DNA from: a virus
IMG/VR virus record: IMGVR_UViG_3300020416_000015
Span: 1 to 43,945 of that record
Strand: one strand, 5' to 3'
DNA: 43,945 nt
Part shown: piece after piece, positions 30,801-36,955 of the stretch
Layout: every line of letters begins with the position of its first letter
Numbering within the stretch: position 1 is the stretch's first letter
The notes under the pieces: generated by a model
What the model was told of the DNA's origin: nothing
Databases searched by the model: none
The model's input: the letters and a program-made list of their open reading frames with translations, nothing else
Made by a program: the position numbers and the translations under genes

Positions 30801-30863
30801 AATGATGCGGAAAGTTTGGTAGCACGTTTCTTTAAGGCAGAAAAGGTGGAGCTACCCAAATAA
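15810..30863 (+). CDS. giant 5017-residue virion structural protein (gp7 position)
   Basis: One open frame of 15 kb follows gp6, where T4 encodes wedge protein gp7 (about 1030 residues). A conserved N-terminal domain opens with LLPRYFRTTANKKFLSATLD and includes DPHISWDKFVNFREYYWL. A cupredoxin-like beta domain is at about 188-272. Another conserved core near 1205 reads DRPHSHPWEILGF. Four W/Y-x-G-D-x-V modules begin near 1513, 1771, 2277 and 2879. FG-GAP-like propeller strands lie at about 2193-3160 (YGYSIAVSADGKKIAVGAP). GSGY motifs occur near 3592, 3955 and 3993, and GDGST beta repeats at 4453, 4533 and 4904. No transmembrane segment is obvious. It is probably a baseplate-periphery or fibre-anchoring protein with sugar-binding parts. 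Gp7 equivalence rests on position only. Confidence 0.8.
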   Translation: MAQDENAIPTDGNSKRRSVDLLPRYFRTTANKKFLSATLDQLVQPGSIEKIDGFIGRRDAKAFKASDNYVADVSQDRQNYQLEPVATISDDLGNTTYYGDYRDLINSAKIRGADNINHSNYNSQEYYAWDPHISWDKFVNFREYYWLPSGPDEIPVFGNARNITSTFNVKKQDNVDNNSYIFSEDNIVNNPTITLYRGQTYNFDIDAVDMPFSIRTSTDIDDDTNLYTIGVDKQKVEKGTITFEVDLEAPEVLYYTNGNDVEASGLIIIKDIRDNSELDVGENILGKKTYTMQNGYELTNGMKVKFYGKITPSQYGEGNWYVEGVGDSIKLISEDDLVITADYLDDVSTEFDNQGFSALPFDDATSYATVKDYIVINRSAKDGNQWSRYNKWTHKSVIENIAKINNVPVVLNQQFRATRPIIEFEAGLKLYNFGTKTKASVDLVDTVTKDVFSDIEGQVGYFVDGVELVSGMRVLFTADPDSFVSGKIYEVRFINQNGTLQIALKETTDATPLENETVLVKSGTNFKGKIFYYNGTTWKQTQDKIKVNQQPLFDLYNDAGTELSALESSTFRGNKVFSYKVGTGANDTELGFPLSYRTIENSGDIVFDFNLLSDSYQYDELADVFTVSTDTALLRKYTDRTTFTSVSAWTKAPYKSKQYVADQFVVAERTNNFIVDVYKNSGDLNDLEIRAYVNGVRKRETVDYVINRVNGYAYVQFNKDLVKDDKLVLKTSSSAKKLNGLGYYEYPINFEKNPMNENVTTFTLGEVLDHVDSIVDNIEGFKGVYPGVSNLRDLGHASQYGLKFVQHSGPINLALYNLTDKDYDAIEAIKYSGFEYIKFKREFLRTANELGFEGTDKIHVDKVLDKLMENKTNKDAFYFSDMMAYSGDTKVRHIIEDESQTIFSLVRGVDYNTLSEKAVYAYLNEKQLLLGKDYSVSADGFLTLLNPPTGGDVLDVYEYVTTDGCWVPPTPTKLGLYPKYTPEIILDDTYLKTPTDVTGPWKVYGIDETTTKSYKGKLGWFYPIYTDETSAQQADIVAGGTGEAHTHTFVGTNKLFWMPNSSMGHATNDSQTFIEYPNARPMIQGHDGSLWRCFGDFRDTLLLDLEKRIYNNLKQQYNENILDIIDYVPGQNRNTGFTRKQISKTMIAEFNSWLETVATPDYVSNTYYKPGDGFTYNYSSAGDPYGNALSGFWRSIYKDFYNTDRPHSHPWEILGFKEKPDWFDDTYGPAPYTANNLILWEDLSKGIVKGTKGSKITYRNKFKNEDIFNYIPVDVEGNLLPPSATGFAVGNIPTTNDNEFAFGDEGPVETAWRRSSHYPFSLMISWALNQPAQFFGLAFDISRIKRNSANQLVYEDTSKRIELNQLQFPNSATDAQRIFTAGIVNYIQGYLADNDTLRFSEYKNNLQSIENKLGSKIGGFTQKSKFRLILDSRTPSNEGNVFVPDENYKIHLTKSIPLDVYSYSGVIIEIVPQGYVVKGYDRDNPVFKYFPVRRKNSDPLINVGGVSENFLTWTEGKTYEAGQIVELQDNYYRVKISHTAGDGFNQDNFQKLAELPEEGGASAYISDNFDVELAEMPYGTLLRDKQDVVDLLIGYQEYLKRVGFSFDKFNQEIEEIENWRLSAKEFLFWTTQNWDSGTILTLSPSARQIEFTKPYTVVDDIYDNFYAYSLLKADGKRLLADFATTERDNTNDFGIFVRNTNDGIYHLKIPVVQYEHAVIIDNKTVFGDVVYNRAQGYRQERIKIKGYRSDEWNGSYNIPGFIFDDAKVVEWTSWTDYSIGDLVKYKQYFYVAQKNVPGSQLFNDYDFVRLNDKPEQRMLPNFDYKARQFADFYDLESDNFDIEQQKLAQHLTGYQKRKYLENIINDDVSQFKFYQGAIQDKGTRNVLTKLFDKLGSANKDSLEFYEEWAVRVGRYGATKGDEQFDLSLDESKYRQEPQLVQLVDFIDPKDTSLIYKVDRNGVYVKPDNYDHKPLPTKYFNDDNSFTKTAGYVNPVDITTQLVSYNDILQQSLYPAGSYIWTAEDKSGQTWGVYKTVSTDYRITEVTASQENKFKITIDKIADYTKGDIIGINDISSDTDGYYKIDSVNLAVITLESVEGEDVEATEPDAVVNGYITEFKPARLKTLQLANDSIKKDPDNIFSLTGSNSATNTIWVDDDDTGKWIVLKNKQVFELKPNIVNTNAGLLDSTEKDFGNAFSVSKDNNRIAISAPKDLNGSVYVYQRPSDNTDFGFLQQIDEQLFLFDSNGGFGQSVAMSPDGKYLAVGSPHASNTKSRLKGDYKNNIAYTTGDIVIYSDQLWKAARNVEADAIQTYQSHASNQQAKSNDYISDTQSYPEIEYMVRGDYTLGKTEATDHILIRAEKEQFEGTKPGDILSLKWNKYTTTTAGGREPFNGDPILTESLINGQHTIADKVQYIVHIQSALSIPDAGTEITTETARATLTYRKVNDENEMTVYIKDVNGSFQASGSIFANGILVGEYEQVLQITDDYHTGWWKVNVGSAFNTEELSDTTANLVVRNITLETQTVNDPFFSNILDTKQIQDVTKPTKVSEIGIFSHTQGQSDIEVLDSKWWVRTPLAHGNSISPGDKTRIWLNDIRVNGLVQNPSAIGLDSTYINTTEHTVADVWNGYVEVRLTNFDLQGNPFIPNIGDTLTDTATGSTAEIAYIERAFATAKIYLKNRNGTWAVGSDFGENSNATFVEIDPNLGPATRTIGPINSAHMENSISGPIIVIDTGTNIPVVVGGANYLRDLEYWIYSSSLIQGITDSANPPSSINLDWTRVYNIPLIAEGYASNVEEEGTYAIYEIKGVTYSLINYFTVPNSATNRRLGTKLRFVQPSADSYKLYIHAEGDGTEANQGRIYFVNKNSTDDWALSVQKNYRGNFRVSATYFENEFVRFGETVYKANTNLVPGPFNVAQWTAQTGGLDLLGYVPNDTNFSIVESTLEQNNLEAFGSDFDVSDNGEVLISNSMYTSVYEIESGNEVLGLDSSIANRKVVVYRLNSASYEYSQILEPFIETEDYGYSIAVSADGKKIAVGAPDNSEVISNGGAVYIYIQDGNSFKFNQTIRPVTVQPNTQFGYKLDFDGNTLAVTSRGGDIVTATTFDTNTTTLDNNSTVFRITDQGSGVISIYETVNNTLLYSQDFAYDLDTQNFGNRMLVNSNHVYVGLPKQQVPNSSVLDKGLVAEFRKPAGTASWSITRRPVIPADVSKFKGVYLYRKKTNSLISYVDYIDPIQGKIAGPAEQELSFKTSYDPARYSNTTTASGITAYPLDYHSDDWIGRLWWDIDSAKFINHHQGDITESSANFNKLFPGTEVKVYEWVESELLPSEYDEESAAQTALEKGISGTTLYGDDAYSVRRKYDPASQTFTTYYYFWVLAKATLPPVDKRSLSCYDVIRLIEEPANIGYRFVAMLADNKFAIHNCESLIEDKDSTISFNWWTIENQEQPTHIQYQLISDGLETSVPNREIEQKWFDSLVGFDTNDRPVPDIDLPIKEKYGALNEPRQSWFVNRTEARKQFIERANKNVAKHLIVDEFDLTPLNGFDPQPTLATGLYDTTADSYGEIGFVSVARVQPAQLTLEVENGVIINVLITNPGQGYINTPTYTISDNKGSGCELDITLNENGAISNVTIINGGRDYTTDVKINVRKFTVLVKSDETIGGKWSVYEWDGKEYLRTLTQSYDINLYWKYIDWYASGYNQFTFINHTIESSFQIYSLDDQIGDIVKINSVGTGGWLLLRKIANLDSQDYTLSYETIGRENGTIEFKNSLYDVNASNTAFDGASFDKIFYDTEPNTEFRLILGILKNNIFIDDLAIYWNELFFASLRYVFAEQPNVDWVFKTSFVKAKHNIGELKQKVTFQNDSLPSYQNYVEEMKPYKTKIREYLSSYEKIDPASNVMTDFDLAPFYDEQSGKILPQDIKVINGEISVGLSDVKRYPGKHWLDNVGFEIVAFSIADAGSGYQVPPRIVIEGGGGSGATADAFIGNGKVTNVIVTNPGSGYITRPTIKIIGSIDDGGSVARLSPILGRGKARSAHIRCKFDRVTGNYLFQTLSETETFTAEVDQQIFNLKWPMQLKTTQISVTVDGLESLRSEYIFDNIEDTSKGYTRNFGRIFFTNPLDKGKSVIITYNKAPELLQAQDRINLYYNPTTGMYGNDLGQLLDGIDYGGVEVSSFDFGTGTGWDSDSWFTTTYDTFDTTFEDEIFQIGDDSTRVLNFASPLEANAVYNVYKNGVRLDDPNFGTSDPVTNTAAVMQSITGAGQTGVALYDDAGALANDIIIFDEEVISTKPNDVLVFRKSTSDGAFLPDPRSYDTILRGGDFAFSTARGINPEEIIVDGDDFVSPTTSKGPEEQVPGQVLDSVNIRVFHRPQDGGSMLSSNSYRADGINDRYGFGIQPQNKDGLFVRLNDVILAQNLYKVDYRNKQVKFNTIPAVNADVNIISVSGNGKNSIEQSEFVGDGSTNAFVTKIHYSTDLDYYATVNGEAVDSVLTSTEDSAGQDPKAMIIFGSPPPDNSVINYAIYTSVDNFSKIETTEFTGDGSTKVFPLAKTPYSALPNSHNVIVKLDNKILNPGYNQQFDCKASQREYFLELWQSPVGSFDDSDILVLLNGKELTIAVEYNIRPSNSSIILEPGIGVEGDILEIYLRTDGDYAFGDLQIINSQNTWVDSGKNLQLKTAPTEGQKLTVYTFNKHDSMDFERQNFDVVARSVLSIGTEDHIQFNHIKAGLVKLRYPAIDAQYVWLTVNGILQTPSVDYKLTDDKNFVKYKGSFADDDVVEVIQFSSQGEIQPKFGFSQFKDILNRNIYKRLGDVAPLKLAKDLKTFDKEIFLDDASKLGQPDKNSSIPGIVFINGERIEFLIKQGNVLRQIQRGTLGTGVPSVHESGSDVYNQGPIQTAPYADQTIVEEQIGDGSTAVFPLSFTPTSVNEFEVFVAGKRLRKNAVQMFNPTLDQDSPEADETAPAEFSVDGTTASVTLLNTPALDVKIKIVRRQGKRWADPGITLNDAESLVARFFKAEKVELPK

Positions 30864-30866
30864 ATA
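30859..30866 (+). promoter_or_regulatory. late-promoter-like box AATAAATA after the giant gene
   Basis: AATAAATA overlaps the stop of the giant gene and lies 17 bases before the next ATG. The 13-base string AATAAATACAGTA is identical to that before gp6, which supports a functional site over chance. An AAAGG ribosome binding site follows. Confidence 0.6.
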
Positions 30867-30883
30867 CAGTATAGGACAAAGGT

Positions 30884-31495
30884 ATGATTGACAACATAAA
30901 AGAAGAAAACGGAGTGTTACTCCAAGGACATATTAAGATTACTGACGCCAAAACCGGCGAAGTAATAGTCGATAAACGTAACGCTATTCACTATGAGAAT
31001 ATGAGTATTTCTCTAGCAGAAAGTTTAGCAAATGCAGGACAAGGAACTATTTACCAGATGGCATTTGGTAATGGCGGAACTAGTATTGATCCTACTGGAA
31101 TTATTACATACCTTACACCTAACAGTACAGGAACTAACGCTAGTCTTTATAACCAAACATTTATTAAAGTTGTTGATGATAGAAGTGTTAATAACACAGA
31201 CCCTGCAAGAAATAAGATTGAATCAAGACACGTAAGTGGTACTAATTATACAGACATTGTTGTTAGTTGTTTACTTGATTACGGTGAACCTTCAGGGCAA
31301 GATGCTGTAGATAATGCAACCGACGCTGACAGTTTATATGTATTTGATGAACTAGGACTTGTAAGTTATAATCCATCAGGACAAGGCAGACTGTTAACAC
31401 ATGTAATCTTCCACCCAGTACAAAAGAGTTTAAATAGATTAATTCAAATTGATTATACTGTGCGTGTACAAAGTCTATCAGGGATGAATGAGTAA
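30884..31495 (+). CDS. virion structural protein, probable wedge or fibre-attachment component
   Basis: The 203-residue protein is soluble and beta-rich. It starts with a GHIKITDAKTGEVIVDKRNA segment of a kind I associate with a structural protein family in T4-like and other large phages, and has a Gly-rich region (QMAFGNGGTSID) near residue 65. Its place between the gp7-position giant and the tail fibres suggests a baseplate-peripheral or fibre-attachment role, such as T4 gp8 to gp10 fill, but I see no clear match to those proteins. It has its own late-promoter-like box and its stop is coupled to the next start in TAATG. Confidence 0.65.
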   Translation: MIDNIKEENGVLLQGHIKITDAKTGEVIVDKRNAIHYENMSISLAESLANAGQGTIYQMAFGNGGTSIDPTGIITYLTPNSTGTNASLYNQTFIKVVDDRSVNNTDPARNKIESRHVSGTNYTDIVVSCLLDYGEPSGQDAVDNATDADSLYVFDELGLVSYNPSGQGRLLTHVIFHPVQKSLNRLIQIDYTVRVQSLSGMNE

Positions 31496-33576
31496 TGGCA
31501 TATACAATTAACTACTCAGATACTAACAAGGGAACTATCTCAATTGAAGATAGTACAATTAATCAGCAAACAAGTTTAGATATTCCTGGACGTAACACAA
31601 CTAGTTATGGGTCAGTTATAGCAGAGAGCTTTCTTAAATTACTAGAAAATTTTGCAAATACAGCGGCACCACGTAACCCTGTGCAAGGACAATTATGGTA
31701 TGATAGTTCAACAGGTATTGATACATTAAAATTATATGATGGTACTGGTTGGGTAAATGCAAGTGGACTTAAAAAAGGAAACAATGCACCAGACGTTGCA
31801 AATGCACTACAAGGAGACCTTTGGTCAGATACAGACAACAATCAGTTGTATATTTTTACAGGTTCAGGTTGGACACTAGTTGGACCTGAGTATAGTGACG
31901 GACTTTTGACAGGTGCAAAGCCTGTTGTAGTAACAGGTAAAGACGAAGTACTTTATACTATTTTACAACTTGAAGTTGGTGGCTCACCAATTGCAATTTA
32001 TTCAACAAGAACATTTCAACCTAAGAGTACAATTCCTGGATTTACAATTATTCAACCTGGATTAAATTTATCAAACGCTAATGTTGGCGGAGACGGCATT
32101 GGAAAATATTATGGTACAAGTGAAAAAGCAGAAAACTTAGTTGTAGCAGGAGCAAGTGTTGCGGCAAGTAATTTTTTAAGATCTGATGTAGCAAGTACTT
32201 CTTCACAAAAATTAACAGTAAGTAACAACCAAGGTATACAAGTAGGACAAGATGCTATTGTTACACTTGATGTACAAGGTACATCAGGAGTTGTTACTAA
32301 CTTAACATCAGGTGCACCTATCGACTTTAAAGTTAATAACTTAGGTGTACAAAAGAATGTTATAAGAATTGATTCAACAGAAAAAGTTGGTATTAATACA
32401 TTATCACCTGCAGAAGCATTAGATGTTGCAGGGTCAATACAAACAAGTGCAAACTTAATTGTACAAGGTACAACTGATAGTGCAAGTATTGGAACTGGAG
32501 CAGTAAAAATTTCCGGTGGTGTTGGTATTGCAAAAAAATTATTTGTAGGAACAGATTTAAGTGTTGCTGGCTCAAGTACAGTTGGTGCCGTTGCACCTAT
32601 ATCTACACAAACGTATTCATTAGGAACAAGCGAAAAACGTTGGTCAGCAGTTCATGCTGTTGAGTTTAGAGGAAACTTAGTTGGTAACATTACTGGTACA
32701 GTAACTGGTGGTGCTACAAACGCAAACAAATTGACTAGTGCATCAACATTCCAACTTACAGGAGATGTAAGTTCTAATCAAATTACATTTGACGGACAAG
32801 TTGGCGGAACAACAAAAACATTTTCAACAGAAATTAGCAACACATTTATTGCTAACAAAACACTTGCTACAACACCTAACAAAGATGATGAAATAATTAT
32901 TAACAGAATTTCAGGTGATGACACAGGTGTATTTAAAATTTCACAAGCGGCACTTGTAAGTAGTGTACCGGTAATTCCAGTTGGTACTATTGTACCATTT
33001 GGCGGAGTAAACACACCTGCTGGTTGGTTGTTGTGTGATGGTACAGAAGTTAGAATTGCTGATTACTTAGGTTTATATAATGCTATTCAATATCAATTTA
33101 AAGACCAAAGCCAAGTTTCGTCAGGATTTTTTGGTCTGCCAGACTTTAGAGGTAGATTCCCACTAGGTGCAGATAATATGGGCGGTGCTAGTGCTAACAG
33201 AGTTTCAGATGTAAACGCTGATACAGTTGGTCTTGCATCAGGTGTTGAAAGTAGATCTATTGATGTTAAAAACTTACCTGAACACGAACATGATTTAAGA
33301 TCACCAAAAGGTGCTCAGTTCTATGTTATATTAGATGACAGTGGTACACAGCAAGACGCTGATACTATTCCATATGATGCTCCAACAGGATCAGGTGCAG
33401 GACAAGCGAGAACTTCAAGTGGTGGATTGTTGAATAGAAGAAATATTCAGTACAATACTAACACAGGATTAGAAGAATTTGAAACATTTGATATTACTGA
33501 ACTAGGAACACCATATAATGTTATGAACCCGTTCTTAACTGTCAAATATATCATCTATACAGGAGTTGGGGGCTAA
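31495..33576 (+). CDS. tail fibre protein with tail-collar domain
   Basis: The 693-residue protein is a trimeric-fibre type. Residues 1-75 are the shared module (MAYTINY, then LLENFA and GQLWYDSSTG) found in the next two genes. A second GDLWSDTDNNQLYIFTGSGW copy follows. The middle has VGINTLSPAEALDVAGSIQT, a shaft motif common in phage fibres. The C-terminus holds a phage tail-collar domain at about 495-545 (PVGTIVPFGG, PAGWLLCDG, then FGLPDFRGRFPLG), the fold of T4 short fibre gp12. A His-x-His pair at 597/599 (EHEHD) matches the metal-binding HxH of gp12. It is likely a receptor-binding or short-fibre protein. The TAATG overlap couples it to the gene before. Confidence 0.87.
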   Translation: MAYTINYSDTNKGTISIEDSTINQQTSLDIPGRNTTSYGSVIAESFLKLLENFANTAAPRNPVQGQLWYDSSTGIDTLKLYDGTGWVNASGLKKGNNAPDVANALQGDLWSDTDNNQLYIFTGSGWTLVGPEYSDGLLTGAKPVVVTGKDEVLYTILQLEVGGSPIAIYSTRTFQPKSTIPGFTIIQPGLNLSNANVGGDGIGKYYGTSEKAENLVVAGASVAASNFLRSDVASTSSQKLTVSNNQGIQVGQDAIVTLDVQGTSGVVTNLTSGAPIDFKVNNLGVQKNVIRIDSTEKVGINTLSPAEALDVAGSIQTSANLIVQGTTDSASIGTGAVKISGGVGIAKKLFVGTDLSVAGSSTVGAVAPISTQTYSLGTSEKRWSAVHAVEFRGNLVGNITGTVTGGATNANKLTSASTFQLTGDVSSNQITFDGQVGGTTKTFSTEISNTFIANKTLATTPNKDDEIIINRISGDDTGVFKISQAALVSSVPVIPVGTIVPFGGVNTPAGWLLCDGTEVRIADYLGLYNAIQYQFKDQSQVSSGFFGLPDFRGRFPLGADNMGGASANRVSDVNADTVGLASGVESRSIDVKNLPEHEHDLRSPKGAQFYVILDDSGTQQDADTIPYDAPTGSGAGQARTSSGGLLNRRNIQYNTNTGLEEFETFDITELGTPYNVMNPFLTVKYIIYTGVGG

Positions 33577-33577
33577 T

Positions 33578-35419
33578 ATGGCATATCAGATTAATAAGAC
33601 TAGTGGTGCATTACTTGTAAACCTAGCAGACGGGCAAATTGATGTTTCAAGTACAGACATTACACTAATTGGTAGAAACTATACAGGATTTGGTGAAAGC
33701 ATAAATGAAAACTTTGTTAAAATGTTGGAAAATTTTGCTAATCCAAGTGCTCCACCTAATCCACTAGCAGGACAAATTTGGTGGGATACAGCCACTTCAA
33801 GATTAAATGTTTATACAGGTACAAATTGGACAACAGGTGGAGGACCTATTGTACAACCTACACAACCTTCAATGGTTGCAGGTGACCTATGGATTAACAA
33901 TGATGCTAACCAAATGTACTTTTATGATGGTACAGATTTAGAATTAGCAGGACCTATTTACAATGCTTTCCAAGGACGTTCAGGTCCTGAAGTTGTAACT
34001 GTACTTGACCAAACAGGTACAAGTAGAACTATTGTTAAGTATTGGGTAGGTGGAACATTTGTTGGACTTTGGAGTAAGATTGCATTTACTCCACAAAACG
34101 TTGACACTATTCCAAACTTTGTTGGTGACGTTTCAAAAGGATTTAATGTTGTTGACGCTGATTTTATTTTTGCAGGTACAGCTTCTAGAACAGCGGCACT
34201 TGTAGATAGTAATAATGTATCAAGAACAGCGGCACAGTTTTTAGCAAGTGACTCAGACGATGCAACATCAGGTGCGTTAACAGTAAGAAATAACAATGGA
34301 CTTACTATTGGACTTACAGACAACAATGTTGTCAAAATTGCCGCAGATGGTGTTATTAATGAGAACCAAGTTTCAGGACAAAACTATACATTTAGAATGA
34401 CAACTAGCACTGGTAAAACAGATGCAATGACTATTGATTCTGCAAATAGTAGAATAGGAATTTTTAACACAAGTCCAACGCAAACATTAGACGTTGGCGG
34501 CAACATGAGAGTTGGCGGAAACTTAATTGTTGACGGAGAAACAACAAGTTTAGATGTACAGACATTATTAGTAAGAGATAAAAGTATCGAACTTGCAAAA
34601 GGTGACGATAGTACACTACTTGACGATACAGCAGTTGATCAAGCAGGTATTACAGTAGCGTCTACAAACGGTACTAAAGAATTTTTATGGCGTAACAATA
34701 CAAACTCATGGACATCTAATGTAAGTGTCAACTTAACAGGAGCAAGTTCACTTAAATTTGACGGAGTTGACATTATTACAGGCTCATCAGCACCAGGACT
34801 AACATCATTAGGTGCGTTATCAGATGCTAATATAGGTAGCTTTGCTTTTACAGGTGGTAATGCTTTATCTACAACCACTGTAGATGGTGCTGGTAACGGT
34901 ATGAATATAACAGCGGCTGGCAACATTAACTTAGTTACACCAAGACAAATCAGAAATGTTGCAGATCCAACAGCAGATCAAGACGTAGCAACAAAGGCAT
35001 ATGTTGATAGTAGTATAAATTTAGAAGTTTTATCAATAGCACTAGACGTAACAGGGCTTGGAACAGCAGGAACTACGCAACAGCATACAAATATTGCTAC
35101 AATTTTGAATGATATTGCTCCTGCAAGTACAAAACAGAACGGAACTGAAGCTAGAATACACTGTACAACAACTACAGGTGCTACAGCAACACTTACTGGA
35201 TCTGCTTTGAATACAGCATTCAACGAAAGTTTAATACTTGTACAGCAAAAAGACAACAGCGGAAACGATGATGGCTCTGTAAGTGTTATACAAAGTGCTA
35301 CGTTTAATGATGCTACTGGTAATATTACATCTACGGTATCTAGAACACTTAAATTATTTAGAATTAATGACGGAGCATGGGGTTATGTGCAAGACTTGAC
35401 TCCAGGCGCTTTGATATAA
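33578..35419 (+). CDS. tail fibre protein, paralogue 2
   Basis: This fibre protein of 613 residues begins with the same module as its neighbours (MAYQINKTSG, LLENFA-like MLENFANPSAP, GQIWWDT). The ATG at 33578 is chosen over a TTG at 33566 because the paralogues all start at MAY and the ATG directly follows the preceding stop. The shaft contains RIGIFNTSPTQTLDVGGNMR near residue 292 and an LLVRDKSIELAKG segment. No collar domain is present; the C-terminus (RINDGAWGYVQDLTPG) is beta-rich and may be the tip. It is probably a receptor-binding fibre or a fibre partner. Confidence 0.82.
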   Translation: MAYQINKTSGALLVNLADGQIDVSSTDITLIGRNYTGFGESINENFVKMLENFANPSAPPNPLAGQIWWDTATSRLNVYTGTNWTTGGGPIVQPTQPSMVAGDLWINNDANQMYFYDGTDLELAGPIYNAFQGRSGPEVVTVLDQTGTSRTIVKYWVGGTFVGLWSKIAFTPQNVDTIPNFVGDVSKGFNVVDADFIFAGTASRTAALVDSNNVSRTAAQFLASDSDDATSGALTVRNNNGLTIGLTDNNVVKIAADGVINENQVSGQNYTFRMTTSTGKTDAMTIDSANSRIGIFNTSPTQTLDVGGNMRVGGNLIVDGETTSLDVQTLLVRDKSIELAKGDDSTLLDDTAVDQAGITVASTNGTKEFLWRNNTNSWTSNVSVNLTGASSLKFDGVDIITGSSAPGLTSLGALSDANIGSFAFTGGNALSTTTVDGAGNGMNITAAGNINLVTPRQIRNVADPTADQDVATKAYVDSSINLEVLSIALDVTGLGTAGTTQQHTNIATILNDIAPASTKQNGTEARIHCTTTTGATATLTGSALNTAFNESLILVQQKDNSGNDDGSVSVIQSATFNDATGNITSTVSRTLKLFRINDGAWGYVQDLTPGALI

Positions 35420-35422
35420 ATA
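35415..35422 (+). promoter_or_regulatory. exact T4-type late promoter box TATAAATA
   Basis: TATAAATA matches the T4 late consensus exactly. It overlaps the end of fibre gene 2 (stop at 35417-35419) and lies 26 bases before the ATG of fibre gene 3, with an AGGGG ribosome binding site at 35437-35441. It is the best late-promoter candidate in the window. Confidence 0.7.
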
Positions 35423-35448
35423 CATATAACACAATTAGGGGTTAATAA

Positions 35449-36936
35449 ATGGCATACGTAATAAATTTAACAAATGGAGCACAGTTAACTACTGTTGAGG
35501 ACGGCACCATTGACCAAAGTACTTCGCTTAAATTAGTAGGTAAGAACTATGCTGGTTACGGTGAAATCCAAAACGAAAACTTTGTCCATTTACTAGAAAA
35601 CTTTTCTAGTGCAAATCAGCCAGCAGGTCCACTATCTGGGCAAGTTTGGTTTGACAGTTCATTAAAGAAATTAAAGTTCTATGACGGAACAAAATTTAGA
35701 ACAACAGGTGGTGCAGAAGTAGGTACTACGCAACCAGTTGGTTTAACAACAGGTGATTTTTGGTGGGATAGCGGCAACAATCAGCTATATGCACAAAACG
35801 CTGACGGTGGATTTGTCCTAATTGGTCCACAGTCCATAGGCGAAACTGTAAGTGCTATGGTTACTGCACAAGTACGTGACAACAATCAAGTTAATAGAAC
35901 AATTATTAAAGGTACAGTCGACGATGGCGTTGTGTTTATTGTAAGCAACGCAGAATTTACTATCGATACAACAGATCCAGCCAATGCCATTACTGGTTTT
36001 GATGTAGTTCGTCAAGGACTTACTTTAAGAAATACAACAAGTTCAACAAACGGTATAACAAGTTCAGCACATAGGTTCCATGGTACTGCTACAAACGCAG
36101 AAAAACTTGGCGGAGTAGCGGCGGCAGATTATGCACTAGCAGGAGCGGCGGACTTTAGCAGTATTGTTAGATTTGCTGACGCTGGATTCACAGTAGGTGC
36201 GGCAAATGACTTAGCAGTGTTTATTGACACATCAGGATCAGGTGATGAAGGTGTTATTGATAACACAGTTGGACAAAAAATTAGATTTAAAGTTAAATCA
36301 ACTGGCGGAGTAACAACAGAACCATTCCATATTCAAGCGGCAGGTTTGATTCCAACAGCTACTACAACATATGACATTGGAGATGCAAACTATAAATGGA
36401 GAAATATGTATGCAACTTCATTTAATGGATTAGCCACACAAGCTATTGCACTACAAGTTGGTAGTAATTATAGAACAGGTGATGTAAATCCAACAAACAA
36501 TACAGTTGCAGTACGTGACTCAAGCGGTAACATTGCCGCAAACGTGTTTAACGGTATATCAACAAGTGCAAGATATGCTGACTTAGCAGAAAAATATACA
36601 ACAGCAGAAGAATATCCAGTGGGAACAGCAGTTGCAGTAGACTTTGGTGACGAAAATGATCACGAAGTTGTAAGTGCAAAATCAAGTTCAATGCCAATTG
36701 GTGTTGTTTCAGCAGAACCTGCTTACTTAATGAACAGTGAAGCAGAAGGACAAGCAATTGGTCTCAAAGGTCGTGTGCCAGTACGTTGCAAAGGAGTTGT
36801 TAAGAAGGGCGAAGCAGTTTATGCTTGGGAAGATGGAGTATGCTCAACAGTACAAACTACAGCATTAGTAGGAATAGCTTTAGAATCTAGTACAGATGAG
36901 TCAGAAAAACTTATCGAGTGTGTACTTAAAGTATAA
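35449..36936 (+). CDS. tail fibre protein, paralogue 3, with conserved C-terminal domain
   Basis: The 495-residue protein repeats the N-terminal module (MAYVINLTNG, HLLENFSS, GQVWFDSS) of the two genes before. Its middle is a short shaft with TTTYDIGDANYKWRNMYATS, a motif shared by many phage fibres. From about residue 374 (ARYADLAEKYTTAEEYPVGT) to the end is a compact beta domain seen at the C-terminus of many fibre and appendage proteins, loosely like the peptidase-G2 intramolecular chaperone. Whether self-cleavage happens here is not visible. An exact late promoter box precedes it. Confidence 0.82.
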   Translation: MAYVINLTNGAQLTTVEDGTIDQSTSLKLVGKNYAGYGEIQNENFVHLLENFSSANQPAGPLSGQVWFDSSLKKLKFYDGTKFRTTGGAEVGTTQPVGLTTGDFWWDSGNNQLYAQNADGGFVLIGPQSIGETVSAMVTAQVRDNNQVNRTIIKGTVDDGVVFIVSNAEFTIDTTDPANAITGFDVVRQGLTLRNTTSSTNGITSSAHRFHGTATNAEKLGGVAAADYALAGAADFSSIVRFADAGFTVGAANDLAVFIDTSGSGDEGVIDNTVGQKIRFKVKSTGGVTTEPFHIQAAGLIPTATTTYDIGDANYKWRNMYATSFNGLATQAIALQVGSNYRTGDVNPTNNTVAVRDSSGNIAANVFNGISTSARYADLAEKYTTAEEYPVGTAVAVDFGDENDHEVVSAKSSSMPIGVVSAEPAYLMNSEAEGQAIGLKGRVPVRCKGVVKKGEAVYAWEDGVCSTVQTTALVGIALESSTDESEKLIECVLKV

Positions 36937-36939
36937 GTA
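36932..36939 (+). promoter_or_regulatory. possible late promoter box TATAAGTA
   Basis: TATAAGTA differs by one base from TATAAATA and spans the stop codon of fibre gene 3, 16 bases before the next ATG. AAGGAAG at 36945-36951 is the ribosome binding site. Such a short string can arise by chance in AT-rich DNA. Confidence 0.35.
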
Positions 36940-36955
36940 TTAAAAAGGAAGTAAT

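Noticed and set aside
33566-33577. TTG start extending fibre protein 2 by four residues
   Set aside because: Both paralogues start at MAY, and the ATG at 33578 follows the preceding stop; the TTG would lie within the upstream gene.
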